NCBI RefSeq assembly: GCF_902825225.1
Contig: NZ_CADEAK010000010.1
Coordinates: 1 to 55,085 of the forward strand
Direction: 5' to 3'
Length of the DNA stretch: 55,085 bases
From: Bartonella vinsonii subsp. berkhoffii ATCC 51672
GTDB lineage: Bacteria > Pseudomonadota > Alphaproteobacteria > Rhizobiales > Rhizobiaceae
The translations under genes were made by a program, and so were the position numbers. This document shows, in pieces, positions 1 to 6,699 of the stretch (position 1 is the first letter of the stretch; the number at the start of each line of letters is the position of its first letter). The notes beneath the pieces are model-generated. The model ran no database searches and was not told the DNA's origin. It was given only the letters and a program-made list of their open reading frames with translations.

Positions 1-613
1 ACGTCCCACCACCTACCCGCTCTAACCTCTTGCCAATCGCACGGGTTAAACGGGTGGGATTATATTCCACCACTTCCAATTCTGCTGCCATATCATTCAA
101 AATACCATGAACACTGCGCGTATGCGGACTTGCTGTCACCAGATAAACATGCGGACGGGTCGCACGGTAATGGCGGCAGGTTTCCGTTTTACCACTGCCC
201 GCATCAAGCGTAATCATCACCATATCGCCCGTGCTTTGTGCCAGCGTTAAAGTATCAATGATCTCACTGGCAATGCGATTCCTCTGAAAGGCTGGCTTTT
301 CAGGTATACGCTCCAAAAGTTCATCAACCTCCTTTAAAGCCTCTACCCACTGTTGAACTTTTGCATTCTGCTTGCCCAATTGCCCCGCATAACTCCCCGC
401 ATACCATTGCGAAAATGTTCCATCTGGCATACCAATGCGCCGCGCCACTTCCGCCTTCGTCCAATCATGCATTTTTGCGATAGCTCTCACCGCATCCACA
501 AGCTCATTCCATAAAGCAATATCATCACTGTTGCGGTTTGCTGCTGTTTCGGGCTGGATTTTTGGTCGCGCCCAAGGATTTTTATCGACCGTTGCATTTA
601 TCGCGTATTTCAT
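1..613 (-). CDS. MuB-like transposition ATPase (partial, C-terminus off window)
   Basis: This is the DNA-transposition ATPase partner of the upstream transposase, expected to bind target DNA and activate the transposase. About 204 N-terminal residues are visible and the reading frame runs off the left edge. A helix-turn-helix lies near residues 45-75 (KAEVARRIGMPDGTFSQW). A Walker A-like loop DAGSGKT follows at residues 137-143. Both match the MuB/AAA transposition-protein layout of an N-terminal HTH followed by a P-loop. The ATG at 613 is preceded by a good AGGGAG ribosome site. It is the last visible gene of the leftward early operon, about 300 bp after the transposase stop. Walker B and the C-terminus cannot be seen. 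Confidence 0.8.
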   Translation of the reverse strand, partial: MKYAINATVDKNPWARPKIQPETAANRNSDDIALWNELVDAVRAIAKMHDWTKAEVARRIGMPDGTFSQWYAGSYAGQLGKQNAKVQQWVEALKEVDELLERIPEKPAFQRNRIASEIIDTLTLAQSTGDMVMITLDAGSGKTETCRHYRATRPHVYLVTASPHTRSVHGILNDMAAELEVVEYNPTRLTRAIGKRLERVGGGT

Positions 614-918
614 CTATAATCTCCCTCTCGTATTGATTTTAGACTCTTGAATGGGTAGGCTCCCACCTACCCATTCGTGTTATTCTTCAAGCCGTACGCG
701 ATACTCAACCGGCTCCCGACAATCTCCCCCCTGCACCTTTTCACTCAAAGGGGAAACTTAAATCACTCCATACTCCTCACCCAATCAGGTAAAGACGCAT
801 AAAAACTCGATTCTATTGATTTGAAATGGATAAGACTTCTCCCCCCCCTTTCTCTGTTCATTCTTCAACCCCGCACATGGACCTCAACCAGTCCCCTTAA
901 ATCCCCCCTCTCCTTTTC
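614..918. other. Intergenic stretch between transposase and MuB-like gene
   Basis: No convincing gene. It contains the perfect inverted repeat at 650-675 and two copies of an imperfect direct repeat, about 679-725 and 860-907. The copies share ATTCTTCAA, a CTCAACC block and a final TCCCCCC run. It is unusually C-rich on the plus strand. It may be leader RNA for the MuB-like gene; that is inference. Confidence 0.5.
650..675. repeat. Perfect 10-bp inverted repeat (hairpin)
   Basis: AATGGGTAGG at 650-659 and CCTACCCATT at 666-675 are perfectly complementary around a 6-nt loop. No T-tract follows on either strand, so this is not a classical terminator. It lies upstream of the MuB-like start and could be an attenuator or processing hairpin. 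Confidence 0.7.
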
Positions 919-2892
919 CTATTGCTTAGGAAACTTTATCACTTCACGCCCCTCATCAGACGCCGAAAACTTTCTCAAAGCTTTATGCAAATGATGGCTA
1001 AATTCTTGGGCTTCCAAAGCCTCGTCCTCCTTCGCTTGCAAAGCTAAATTCCCCACATTGTTTGGAACCAATCTCGTAACCTTTGGCTTTATCGGAAGCT
1101 TGGATTTGAACGCTTCATCTTTTTTCTCAAGGCGCCCATAAACATCTGCCAATTGATCAGGAGCAAGTTTAGCTGCCAACTGCTTTTCGGCTTTCACAGC
1201 CTTCACATACTCTTTACGCAAACGCCCATTGAGACGTGCCGCCTGCTGGTCGTAAAAACCAACATCGCAAAGGCATGGTGCCAAACAAATCAACCGATTA
1301 TGCAAATCATAAACCCGCAAATCCTGATGCAAATGATCCGGATCAAAGCGTACAATCACCTTCTGCCCCGCATGCTCATTCAATGCTCGTGCCCAATAAC
1401 GATTGCCATAAAAATGAATCTCGCCCGTACCCTTTTGCGCACGCAATGCTTCAGAGGTCAAAAGCCATAAAGCCCGTTGCGCCGCTGTTGCCTGCCGAAT
1501 AATCGTCCCCTCGGCTTGCAAACTTTCTGCAAAAGTCTCATCAAAACTACGCCCCGCACATGTCAGCGCCTTGCGCCCTGTTTGTGCATTGTGTGCACAA
1601 ATTTGCGCGCCAACATGGGCTTTAAACGCTTCAAATCCTATGGCGCGCTTACCATAATCTTCAGGCTTGGCATCTGGTTTATTGCCTGTATATGCCCCCG
1701 CACAAAAAGGATGCTTCGAAATCGCTTCTGCTAAATCACGCCATGCTCTCTCAATCGGTTTAGACTGCCCGCTATAAGGGGTCGTCCATTGCAATTGCAC
1801 ACCCAAACTCGTCAAAAGCCCTTGCGGATCATCCGGCTTAATCTTAAAACGAAAGCGGTTTTGCACACCCCCAGAAATCCATTTGCTGGTAAAAGCGCGC
1901 CCATTATCCAAAGTCATTCGCTCCGGTATTCCATAAGCCTCCACCATATCCCCAATCACCAAACGTACGATTTCCCAAGTCTCGGCATCAGACAAGCGCC
2001 ACGATAAAATCTTGCCCGAATAAAGATCTTGTATGGCAATCAAATAAAGCCGCACAGGCTTCTCCGCCCAAGGCACAGCAACAAAAACATCCAGCTTATG
2101 CCCATCCATATTCACCGCTTGCAAAGCATGCAGATTTGAACGATCACGCCGTTGTGCTGGATAAAGCTTTTTTGCCTTTTCTTCTCCCTCACGTGCCAAC
2201 ACCACAGCCGCCTTGGAAACTTCTTTATGAAAACGGCGCCGCAAAGCCCGCTCCGAAGGAATTGGCTCCCAACCCTTTTTCCGTGCAATCACAACCATCC
2301 GCCGATAACACGCCGAAAATGCTGGTTTAGAGGGACGTAAATAATCCGAACAGAGAACCTCCCAAGCTTCCTCATGACAAAGCGCAAATTGCGAAACATT
2401 CTCCTCACCATAACAAGGCGCTAGCGCTGCCAACCAATCAGGGCGCGCATATCCCTCCACCATCTGCCGCCAATTAAAAAGCGACATCCGGCTCACACCA
2501 AAGTGCACCGCAGTGCTTGTTGCCGCATCATGCACGCCAAGACCGCCATGGAGCAAATCATCCATAAAACAAAGCGCCTTCAAACGCTCTTCACAGCGCC
2601 TTTTATGCTCCTTTGAAAGCCCCTCATAACGTGCCCAAAGTTCTTCTTTTTGTCCACAACTCTCCCCCGAAACACCCACTCCAAATCGCACCAACAAAGC
2701 CGCCCGCGCTTCCTCCGGCAATAACGAGAGATGAATCTCGACAATGGGTCGAAACGCTCCCTTAACTTTGCGTATCAAGTCACTATGATGGCGCCATTTC
2801 GTCGACAAAATCCTGCGAAAGCCACTTTTGCTCTTCGGTACCCCTGGCAAAGCCGCTTCAGCCAATTCAGCAATACTAAACCATTCCTTCAT
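919..2892 (-). CDS. Mu-like phage transposase A (DDE integrase core)
   Basis: Catalyses strand transfer for replicative transposition of the phage. The product has 657 residues, close to the 663 of phage Mu A. The N-terminus (about 1-70) resembles the Mu-type end-binding domain. The catalytic core shows D263 (NMDGHKLD), D329 (LDNGRAF) and E381 (KPIERAW). Their spacing of 66 and 52 residues parallels Mu A (D269, D336, E392). A basic C-terminal region follows, as expected for contact with the B protein. The ATG at 2892 overlaps the stop of the upstream gene (ATGA), which implies coupled translation. G+C content is clearly above the chromosomal genes. The product appears intact, so it could be active. 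Confidence 0.93.
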   Translation of the reverse strand: MKEWFSIAELAEAALPGVPKSKSGFRRILSTKWRHHSDLIRKVKGAFRPIVEIHLSLLPEEARAALLVRFGVGVSGESCGQKEELWARYEGLSKEHKRRCEERLKALCFMDDLLHGGLGVHDAATSTAVHFGVSRMSLFNWRQMVEGYARPDWLAALAPCYGEENVSQFALCHEEAWEVLCSDYLRPSKPAFSACYRRMVVIARKKGWEPIPSERALRRRFHKEVSKAAVVLAREGEEKAKKLYPAQRRDRSNLHALQAVNMDGHKLDVFVAVPWAEKPVRLYLIAIQDLYSGKILSWRLSDAETWEIVRLVIGDMVEAYGIPERMTLDNGRAFTSKWISGGVQNRFRFKIKPDDPQGLLTSLGVQLQWTTPYSGQSKPIERAWRDLAEAISKHPFCAGAYTGNKPDAKPEDYGKRAIGFEAFKAHVGAQICAHNAQTGRKALTCAGRSFDETFAESLQAEGTIIRQATAAQRALWLLTSEALRAQKGTGEIHFYGNRYWARALNEHAGQKVIVRFDPDHLHQDLRVYDLHNRLICLAPCLCDVGFYDQQAARLNGRLRKEYVKAVKAEKQLAAKLAPDQLADVYGRLEKKDEAFKSKLPIKPKVTRLVPNNVGNLALQAKEDEALEAQEFSHHLHKALRKFSASDEGREVIKFPKQ

Positions 2893-3350
2893 GGCTGCCC
2901 CCTTTTAATGCGAACCGGCGTTGCGCGCATGGCTTTCAATCGCGCCGCAATCTCCCGCTGTTCCTGCTGCAACCGTGCAATCTCTGCCAAACGCGCTTCA
3001 TCCCCTTGCAACAACAACAATCCATCTTCACGCACCACCTCATCCCAGAGCCAAAAGGCTTCTGTCGCCCGCACAAAGGCTTTAAAACGCGGTAGAGAAA
3101 TATCCACCTGCTTACTTTCCGCAACATACGCATCCAAACTCGCCTTACTCAAACAACCAATGCCCAAATAATGCGCCATACGTTCGGCAACCACACTGCG
3201 TTCAACTCGGCATTCGCGTAAAGCCCGTGCCATGGCACGCTTCATGTGTGAACGAAACCGCTCTAAATCAATCTGCGCAACCGGTTCGCGGCAAGGAAAA
3301 ACCGGCTGTTGAAAAAAATCAAGCTGCCCGCAACCATGCATCTTCATCAT
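2889..3350 (-). CDS. Unknown early phage protein (153 aa)
   Basis: I do not recognise a named family. The likely start is the ATG at 3350, or the adjacent ATG at 3347, just after a strong GGAGG site. It overlaps the stop of the ParB-like gene and is itself overlapped by the transposase gene. The middle (about 70-110) reads like a small helical or HTH region with a SLPRFKAF segment. A charged coiled-coil-like segment rich in E, R and L follows near 120-145, and the tail is basic. Its position between the ParB-like gene and transposase A suggests a regulatory or transposition-accessory role; this is inference from position. Confidence 0.75.
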   Translation of the reverse strand: MMKMHGCGQLDFFQQPVFPCREPVAQIDLERFRSHMKRAMARALRECRVERSVVAERMAHYLGIGCLSKASLDAYVAESKQVDISLPRFKAFVRATEAFWLWDEVVREDGLLLLQGDEARLAEIARLQQEQREIAARLKAMRATPVRIKRGQP

Positions 3351-4315
3351 TGCACCTCCACCGGTTGCTTTTCCAAATATGCACAAAAACGCGCCCGCGT
3401 TTGCTCATTTGCCCTTTGCCACACCCCCAATAATTGGGCAAAAATCCGTTCCTGTTCATTAATTTGTGGTGGCGTATTAATCCCATTGACCAAATCAAAG
3501 GCCCGTCGTAAATCCCCCTCAACCTGTTGAAAAGCAACCGCCACTCTCCGTTGCGCAACCGGCTCCATCTTCGCCAACTTCAACAATTGTGCCTGATTAT
3601 CCGCCAATGCTGTTCCACGCAAAACCGAACGCAACTCCGGTTGTAAATGTCGAGCAATACTATTAAGGCGTCTTACTGATTTTGTAGATAAACCAATCCT
3701 ATCGGCAACATGTGTGGCAAAGTGCAAACTTTGCACTTTGCCATTTAAGTCATCATCATTTGGCAAAGGGTCAAGTTGACCCTTTGCCACTTTGTCCCCT
3801 TCACACCCGATTTTATTGTGATCTGAAGTTGCATTGCTGTCCCTTTGAGAAATAGGTGCAAGTTGCACCAATTTCTCAAAATCTGTCTCACCACCGATCA
3901 AAGGGACAACTTGTCCCTTTGATTTTCTGTCCCCACCACGCTTGATTTCCCCATACTTCTTCTCCCATAATTCGCGGTAAGTCTGGACAAAAAGCGCACG
4001 GTCAATCACAGACAATTCATTGCGAAACAGATTTTCCGCCACTTCTAAAAGCGCAGCATTGTCCTTATCAGCCTGCACCACAACCGCATCAATTTCGCTA
4101 TAATCCAAAAGCTCAGCAGCACGCAGCCGATGCGCACCAGCAATAAGCGTATAATTGCCTTCTTTAGCATTGGGGGTATGACGCACCGTAATCGGATTCA
4201 TCAATCCCTCCCGCGCCATCGATTGTGCAAGTGCCTTGGCATGCTCATCATCTACAGGGCGAATGCGCTCCGGCACCACAATCACATCAAGAGCAAGCTT
4301 TTGAAACTGTGCCAT
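3347..4315 (-). CDS. ParB-like N-terminal (nuclease-fold) domain protein of the phage early operon
   Basis: Predicted DNA-binding protein of the ParB/RepB family, 322 residues from the ATG at 4315. That ATG overlaps the previous stop (TGATG) and has AAAGG upstream. The N-terminal ParB/Srx-type domain (about 5-110) shows the GAHRLRAAEL motif (GxHRxxA) and the ENLFRNELSVIDRA segment. A helix-turn-helix-like stretch (ADRIGLSTKSVRRLNSIA) lies around residues 210-235. A linker between them is encoded by four near-perfect palindromes (3715-3923), giving repeated K-x-Q-[LV]-x-P-[LI] peptides. No ParA partner is visible. Possible roles are early transcription regulation, or maintenance of phage DNA. 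Confidence 0.85.
   Translation of the reverse strand: MAQFQKLALDVIVVPERIRPVDDEHAKALAQSMAREGLMNPITVRHTPNAKEGNYTLIAGAHRLRAAELLDYSEIDAVVVQADKDNAALLEVAENLFRNELSVIDRALFVQTYRELWEKKYGEIKRGGDRKSKGQVVPLIGGETDFEKLVQLAPISQRDSNATSDHNKIGCEGDKVAKGQLDPLPNDDDLNGKVQSLHFATHVADRIGLSTKSVRRLNSIARHLQPELRSVLRGTALADNQAQLLKLAKMEPVAQRRVAVAFQQVEGDLRRAFDLVNGINTPPQINEQERIFAQLLGVWQRANEQTRARFCAYLEKQPVEVQ
3715..3743. repeat. Palindrome 1 inside ParB-like CDS
   Basis: Arms TGGCAAAGTGCAA (3715-3727) and TTGCACTTTGCCA (3731-3743) are perfect 13-bp complements around a 3-nt centre. On the coding strand it encodes GKVQSLHFAT. First of four such elements in 209 bp. Confidence 0.9.
3761..3789. repeat. Palindrome 2 inside ParB-like CDS
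   Basis: Arms TGGCAAAGGGTCAA (3761-3774) and TTGACCCTTTGCCA (3776-3789) are perfect 14-bp complements around one central base. It shares the TGGCAAAG outer part with palindrome 1. It encodes AKGQLDPLP. Confidence 0.9.
3844..3880. repeat. Palindrome 3 inside ParB-like CDS
   Basis: Two 18-bp arms (3844-3861 and 3863-3880) are complementary with a single mismatch around one central G. The inner part is GGTGCAA-G-TTGCACC. It encodes EKLVQLAPISQ in the same frame phase as palindromes 2 and 4. Confidence 0.88.
3897..3923. repeat. Palindrome 4 inside ParB-like CDS
   Basis: Arms ATCAAAGGGACAA (3897-3909) and TTGTCCCTTTGAT (3911-3923) are perfect 13-bp complements around one base. It encodes SKGQVVPLI, matching the peptide pattern of the other three. 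Confidence 0.9.
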
Positions 4316-4713
4316 CACGCTGCCGCCTTTCTGATCTCTTTTAAAAACAAATCCATCGCACGCACAGCCCATCTTTGATAAGCTTTCGCAAAGACAGGTT
4401 CCATTAACCGCCGGTTAATCACCTGCAGAGACAGAGAAATAGAAGTCCGCTGCCGTGCCTGTATGGCAACAATACGCCGCCGCGGCACCTCAAACTGATA
4501 ATGCAGAATATGGATAACAATCTGCCGCGCTAACGCCGCATCAAATAAGCCATGCGGAGGGTCAATAATATACCGGATCGGCAGATGCTTAAATCCACCA
4601 CTCACTGCCTTAAAAGAACAGGAAAGCATCACCTGTAAACGTTCAACTTCTGAATAAGGATTAACGATATCGCTTCTGACATCTGGGGTCCATAAATTAC
4701 AAGCAGCAACCAT
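4315..4713 (-). CDS. DnaA C-terminal-like helix-turn-helix protein (phage early)
   Basis: A 132-residue protein starting at the ATG at 4713, after a GGGGGT site; an upstream GTG at 4719 sits too close to the site. The central region (about 62-105: ARQIVIHILHYQF, then RRRIVAIQARQRTSISLSLQVI) resembles the DnaA domain IV pattern. In DnaA this is a helix, then a basic loop, then a recognition helix after an R-x-R-T/H-S/T segment. Such stand-alone DnaA-C-like proteins occur in alphaproteobacterial phages, so a role in early regulation or replication is plausible. The family assignment rests on pattern resemblance only. It overlaps the ParB-like start by one base. Confidence 0.65.
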   Translation of the reverse strand: MVAACNLWTPDVRSDIVNPYSEVERLQVMLSCSFKAVSGGFKHLPIRYIIDPPHGLFDAALARQIVIHILHYQFEVPRRRIVAIQARQRTSISLSLQVINRRLMEPVFAKAYQRWAVRAMDLFLKEIRKAAA

Positions 4714-4868
4714 AACCACCCCCTATAAAAACGGCTGTTTGACAACACAACTCTATGCAATTTATCTTGCCCATTTTGTATTGATCTTTAGACATTGATA
4801 AACCTTTTTATCTTATGGTATTTAAATTCATGGCAAATGCGCAAAAACGCAAAGCCGTATAACGAAGT

Positions 4869-5162
4869 TTAAGCAGCGTTACCACGCAAAGCGGAATGCT
4901 TTATCGAATCCGTATTGGCATGTTTTGCTGCTTTGAAAATACGACGGCGACTTTTGGGGTAGCGGTCGTAGAAAACCTGCTCGACGGGCAAACCGATAAA
5001 ATCGGCTATGGCACGTTCGGCTTTCTCGTTAGGCCGTGTCCAAATGTTTTTGACACTGGATGACGGTATTTGATATGCTTTCGCGAGCTCCGCCAAGGTC
5101 ATATTACGGCGGCGTAGCTCGGCTAAAATACTATGGCGATCCCATGTTTGTGTGAGAGTCAT
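4869..5162 (-). CDS. ner: Ner/Nlp-like DNA-binding regulator
   Basis: A 97-residue early regulator of the Mu Ner family. The start at 5162 has AGGAG nine bases upstream; the longer frame to 5195 has no such site. Residues about 5-75 carry the Ner layout: W-x-R-H-x-I-x-A/E-x-L-R-R-R, then the HTH (LAELAKAYQIPSSSVKNIW), then ERAIADFIGLPVEQVFYDRYP, a hallmark ending of Nlp/SfsB/Ner proteins. It is the first gene of the leftward operon, facing the repressor gene. In Mu, Ner represses early and repressor transcription; the same is inferred here. Confidence 0.85.
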   Translation of the reverse strand: MTLTQTWDRHSILAELRRRNMTLAELAKAYQIPSSSVKNIWTRPNEKAERAIADFIGLPVEQVFYDRYPKSRRRIFKAAKHANTDSIKHSALRGNAA

Positions 5163-5265
5163 AACTTTCGCTCCTGCTTCAAACGGATGTCGCAACCATC
5201 CGTCTTTTGTGGGGTTCTTTGTGTAATAACTGCCCTTAATAACGGGCTGTAATATGAGGTATAAA

Positions 5266-5298
5266 TCAATATAATTGTTTAGTCAACAATTATATTGA
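5266..5298. promoter_or_regulatory. Perfect 14-bp palindrome between divergent repressor and ner (candidate operator)
   Basis: TCAATATAATTGTT (5266-5279) and AACAATTATATTGA (5285-5298) are exact complements around TAGTC. It ends 16 bases before the proposed repressor start and lies in the only intergenic gap between the divergent units. It is the best candidate for the repressor or Ner operator and overlaps A+T-rich promoter-like sequence. Role inferred. Confidence 0.7.
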
Positions 5299-5314
5299 CT
5301 TTGGAGTGATTTTT

Positions 5315-5845
5315 TTGGCACGTCCTGAATCAGAGCCTAAAACCGAACTGGCAAAACGTTTTCGTGAGGTACGTCGCATCCTTGGTTTCACGGAGCGCAA
5401 ACAATTTGCCAAACATCTTGGTGTAACTGCTGGCTCTATAGGAACTTATGAAACTGGTATAAGTGAACCGACTGCCTCTGCTCTCTCCAAATACCAAGAA
5501 ATCTGTGGAATATCCTTAGATTGGCTCGTTACCGGCAATGGTGAAATGTTTAGTGACATGGCAAAAGCGAAAGCAGCTGGTTTTAAAGCACCTACTATCC
5601 CTACTGGGCTTATGAAAAAGCTCGGTCGCATAGCTTATACGACCTATCGCGACGCAAAAATAAAACTCCCCCCTGAAGATATAGCGGAATTAGCGGCAGA
5701 GCTTTATAGAAAGTTGCAAGAGCTTGTTCAAAACATCAATGACCCAGAAGAAGTCGAGCTTACTTTGCCTCTTCTAAAGTTGCATTTAAAGCGTCAAATT
5801 GAAGCTGAAAAAGCACATCTAACAACCACACAAAATACGGCGTAA
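5315..5845 (+). CDS. XRE-family phage repressor (CI/c-like)
   Basis: Predicted lysogeny repressor. I take the TTG at 5315 as start because GGAG lies eight bases upstream; a GTG at 5306 overlaps that site. The product has 176 residues. The N-terminal Cro/CI-type HTH (about 10-65) reads RKQFAKHLGVTAGSIGTYETG and then SLDWLVTGNGEMF, a standard ending of this domain. The C-terminal half is helical and charged with no LexA-type peptidase motif, so SOS-type self-cleavage is not expected. It is divergent from ner, followed by a strong terminator at 5935. Confidence 0.85.
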   Translation: MARPESEPKTELAKRFREVRRILGFTERKQFAKHLGVTAGSIGTYETGISEPTASALSKYQEICGISLDWLVTGNGEMFSDMAKAKAAGFKAPTIPTGLMKKLGRIAYTTYRDAKIKLPPEDIAELAAELYRKLQELVQNINDPEEVELTLPLLKLHLKRQIEAEKAHLTTTQNTA

Positions 5846-5934
5846 TGCCCCTTTAAAAGGAAAAATATGCGAGCGTTTCTCCTTACATTAATAAAGTAAA
5901 TTAACTTATTGTTTTTAAAAGATTATATGTAATA

Positions 5935-5978
5935 AAAATAGAAATGCTCGGTAGCGAGCGTTTCTATTTTGCTTTTTT
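5935..5978 (+). terminator. Intrinsic terminator after repressor gene
   Basis: A 16-bp stem formed by 5935-5950 (AAAATAGAAATGCTCG) and 5955-5970, with one G-U type mismatch and a GTAG loop, followed by GCTTTTTT. It lies about 90 bases after the repressor stop. Confidence 0.85.
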
Positions 5979-6028
5979 GATCATTTTGGGCTGATTTTGA
6001 AGGTAATTACATTTTTTGCTTCATTTTT

Positions 6029-6111
6029 TTCAAAGGGTCTTCAAAGCCGGTTTTCTGGGCTTTCATAGACTTTTTAAAATTCTTCAAAGCATTTTCAAAG
6101 ACCTTTCAAAG
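6029..6111. repeat. Helically phased TTCAAAG array
   Basis: Exact TTCAAAG copies start at 6029, 6040, 6083, 6094 and 6105; intervals are 11, 43, 11 and 11. A one-mismatch copy TTCATAG at 6062 keeps the register, and weaker T-rich relatives fall at about 6051 and 6073. The period is about one helical turn. Confidence 0.85.
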
Positions 6112-6177
6112 GATTTTCTTACTTTTAGTGCAAAATTCTAATTTTTGGCATTTTTTGCTCTTTTTGCCATTTTCAGG

Positions 6178-6197
6178 TGTCAAAATCTTATTTGACA
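6178..6197. repeat. TGTCAAA inverted pair near phage end
   Basis: TGTCAAA (6178-6184) and TTTGACA (6191-6197) flank six bases. TGTCAAA recurs at 6294-6300, next to the proposed terminus, so these may be transposase end-binding sites. Confidence 0.6.
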
Positions 6198-6255
6198 AAA
6201 CACGCATTTTAAGGTAAAAAATATGCATAAAAACAACAAATTACCACGTATTCCT

Positions 6256-6305
6256 ACCTAATCCCACCTAATCCCACTTAGTATAAAACCTAGTGTCAAA
6301 CTACA
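6256..6305. mobile_element. Probable terminus of the Mu-like prophage
   Basis: Two exact tandem copies of ACCTAATCCC (6256-6265, 6266-6275) are followed by TGTCAAA and then a CA dinucleotide at 6304-6305. Read from the outside inward the end is TGTAGTTTGACAC, with the TG start typical of Mu-type transposons. Base composition switches to the host's A+T-rich character here. The five bases after it (ATAAT, 6306-6310) would be the target duplication; the other end is outside the window. Confidence 0.55.
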
Positions 6306-6699
6306 ATAATTGAAATGATATTAAAAATATCACGCATGACGATAAAAAAACACTTAATATTTTAACTATAAATAATTGTAGTGAAAATAAAAGGTCAAGA
6401 TCAATATGTGAATTGATTCCCAATGTTATAGCTAGCATCTTTTTAAATCAGCAGAATCCGTTTAACTAAGCTCTTTATAACAGAAATTACAAAATACACG
6501 GCTATCTTCTCAAGAAGAGGTAGATAACTCTTCTCCAAAACGGATTTATAAATTTATCTTAAGAAAAGAAATCATAATTAAAAATTTAAAAAATAAAGTA
6601 TTTTTTGTTTATCTCAAAAAACTTGTAAAGTATTTGCAGATAAAATACATTTTAGCTTATGTTTTCTTTATTTTTGATATTTTTTAATTGGAATATTGA
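6306..6699. other. A+T-rich region upstream of lexA
   Basis: No gene recognised. It should contain the lexA promoter. I see no alphaproteobacterial SOS box (GTTC-N7-GTTC or its complement) in it. Confidence 0.5.

Larger units (their letters stand above)
5979..6305. other. Non-coding phage end region
   Basis: No gene seen. It holds the 11-bp-phased TTCAAAG array (6029-6111), T-rich near-repeats TTTTTGGCA / TTTTTTGCT / TTTTTGCCA at 6142-6170, the TGTCAAA inverted pair (6178-6197), and the tandem repeats and probable terminus (6256-6305). Confidence 0.6.

Noticed and set aside
435..650. 71-codon rightward frame
   Set aside because: Lies antisense to the MuB-like gene, whose HTH, Walker A loop and ribosome site are clear.
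1153..1734. Several rightward open frames opposite the transposase gene
   Set aside because: They are antisense shadows of the G+C-rich transposase, with no ribosome sites or family resemblance.
6029..6111. Possible CRISPR-like array
   Set aside because: Repeats are only 7 bp with 4-bp gaps, far too short for repeat-spacer structure, and no cas gene is near.
6306..6699. SOS box for lexA autoregulation
   Set aside because: No GTTC-N7-GTTC or complementary pattern found by eye, so none is annotated.
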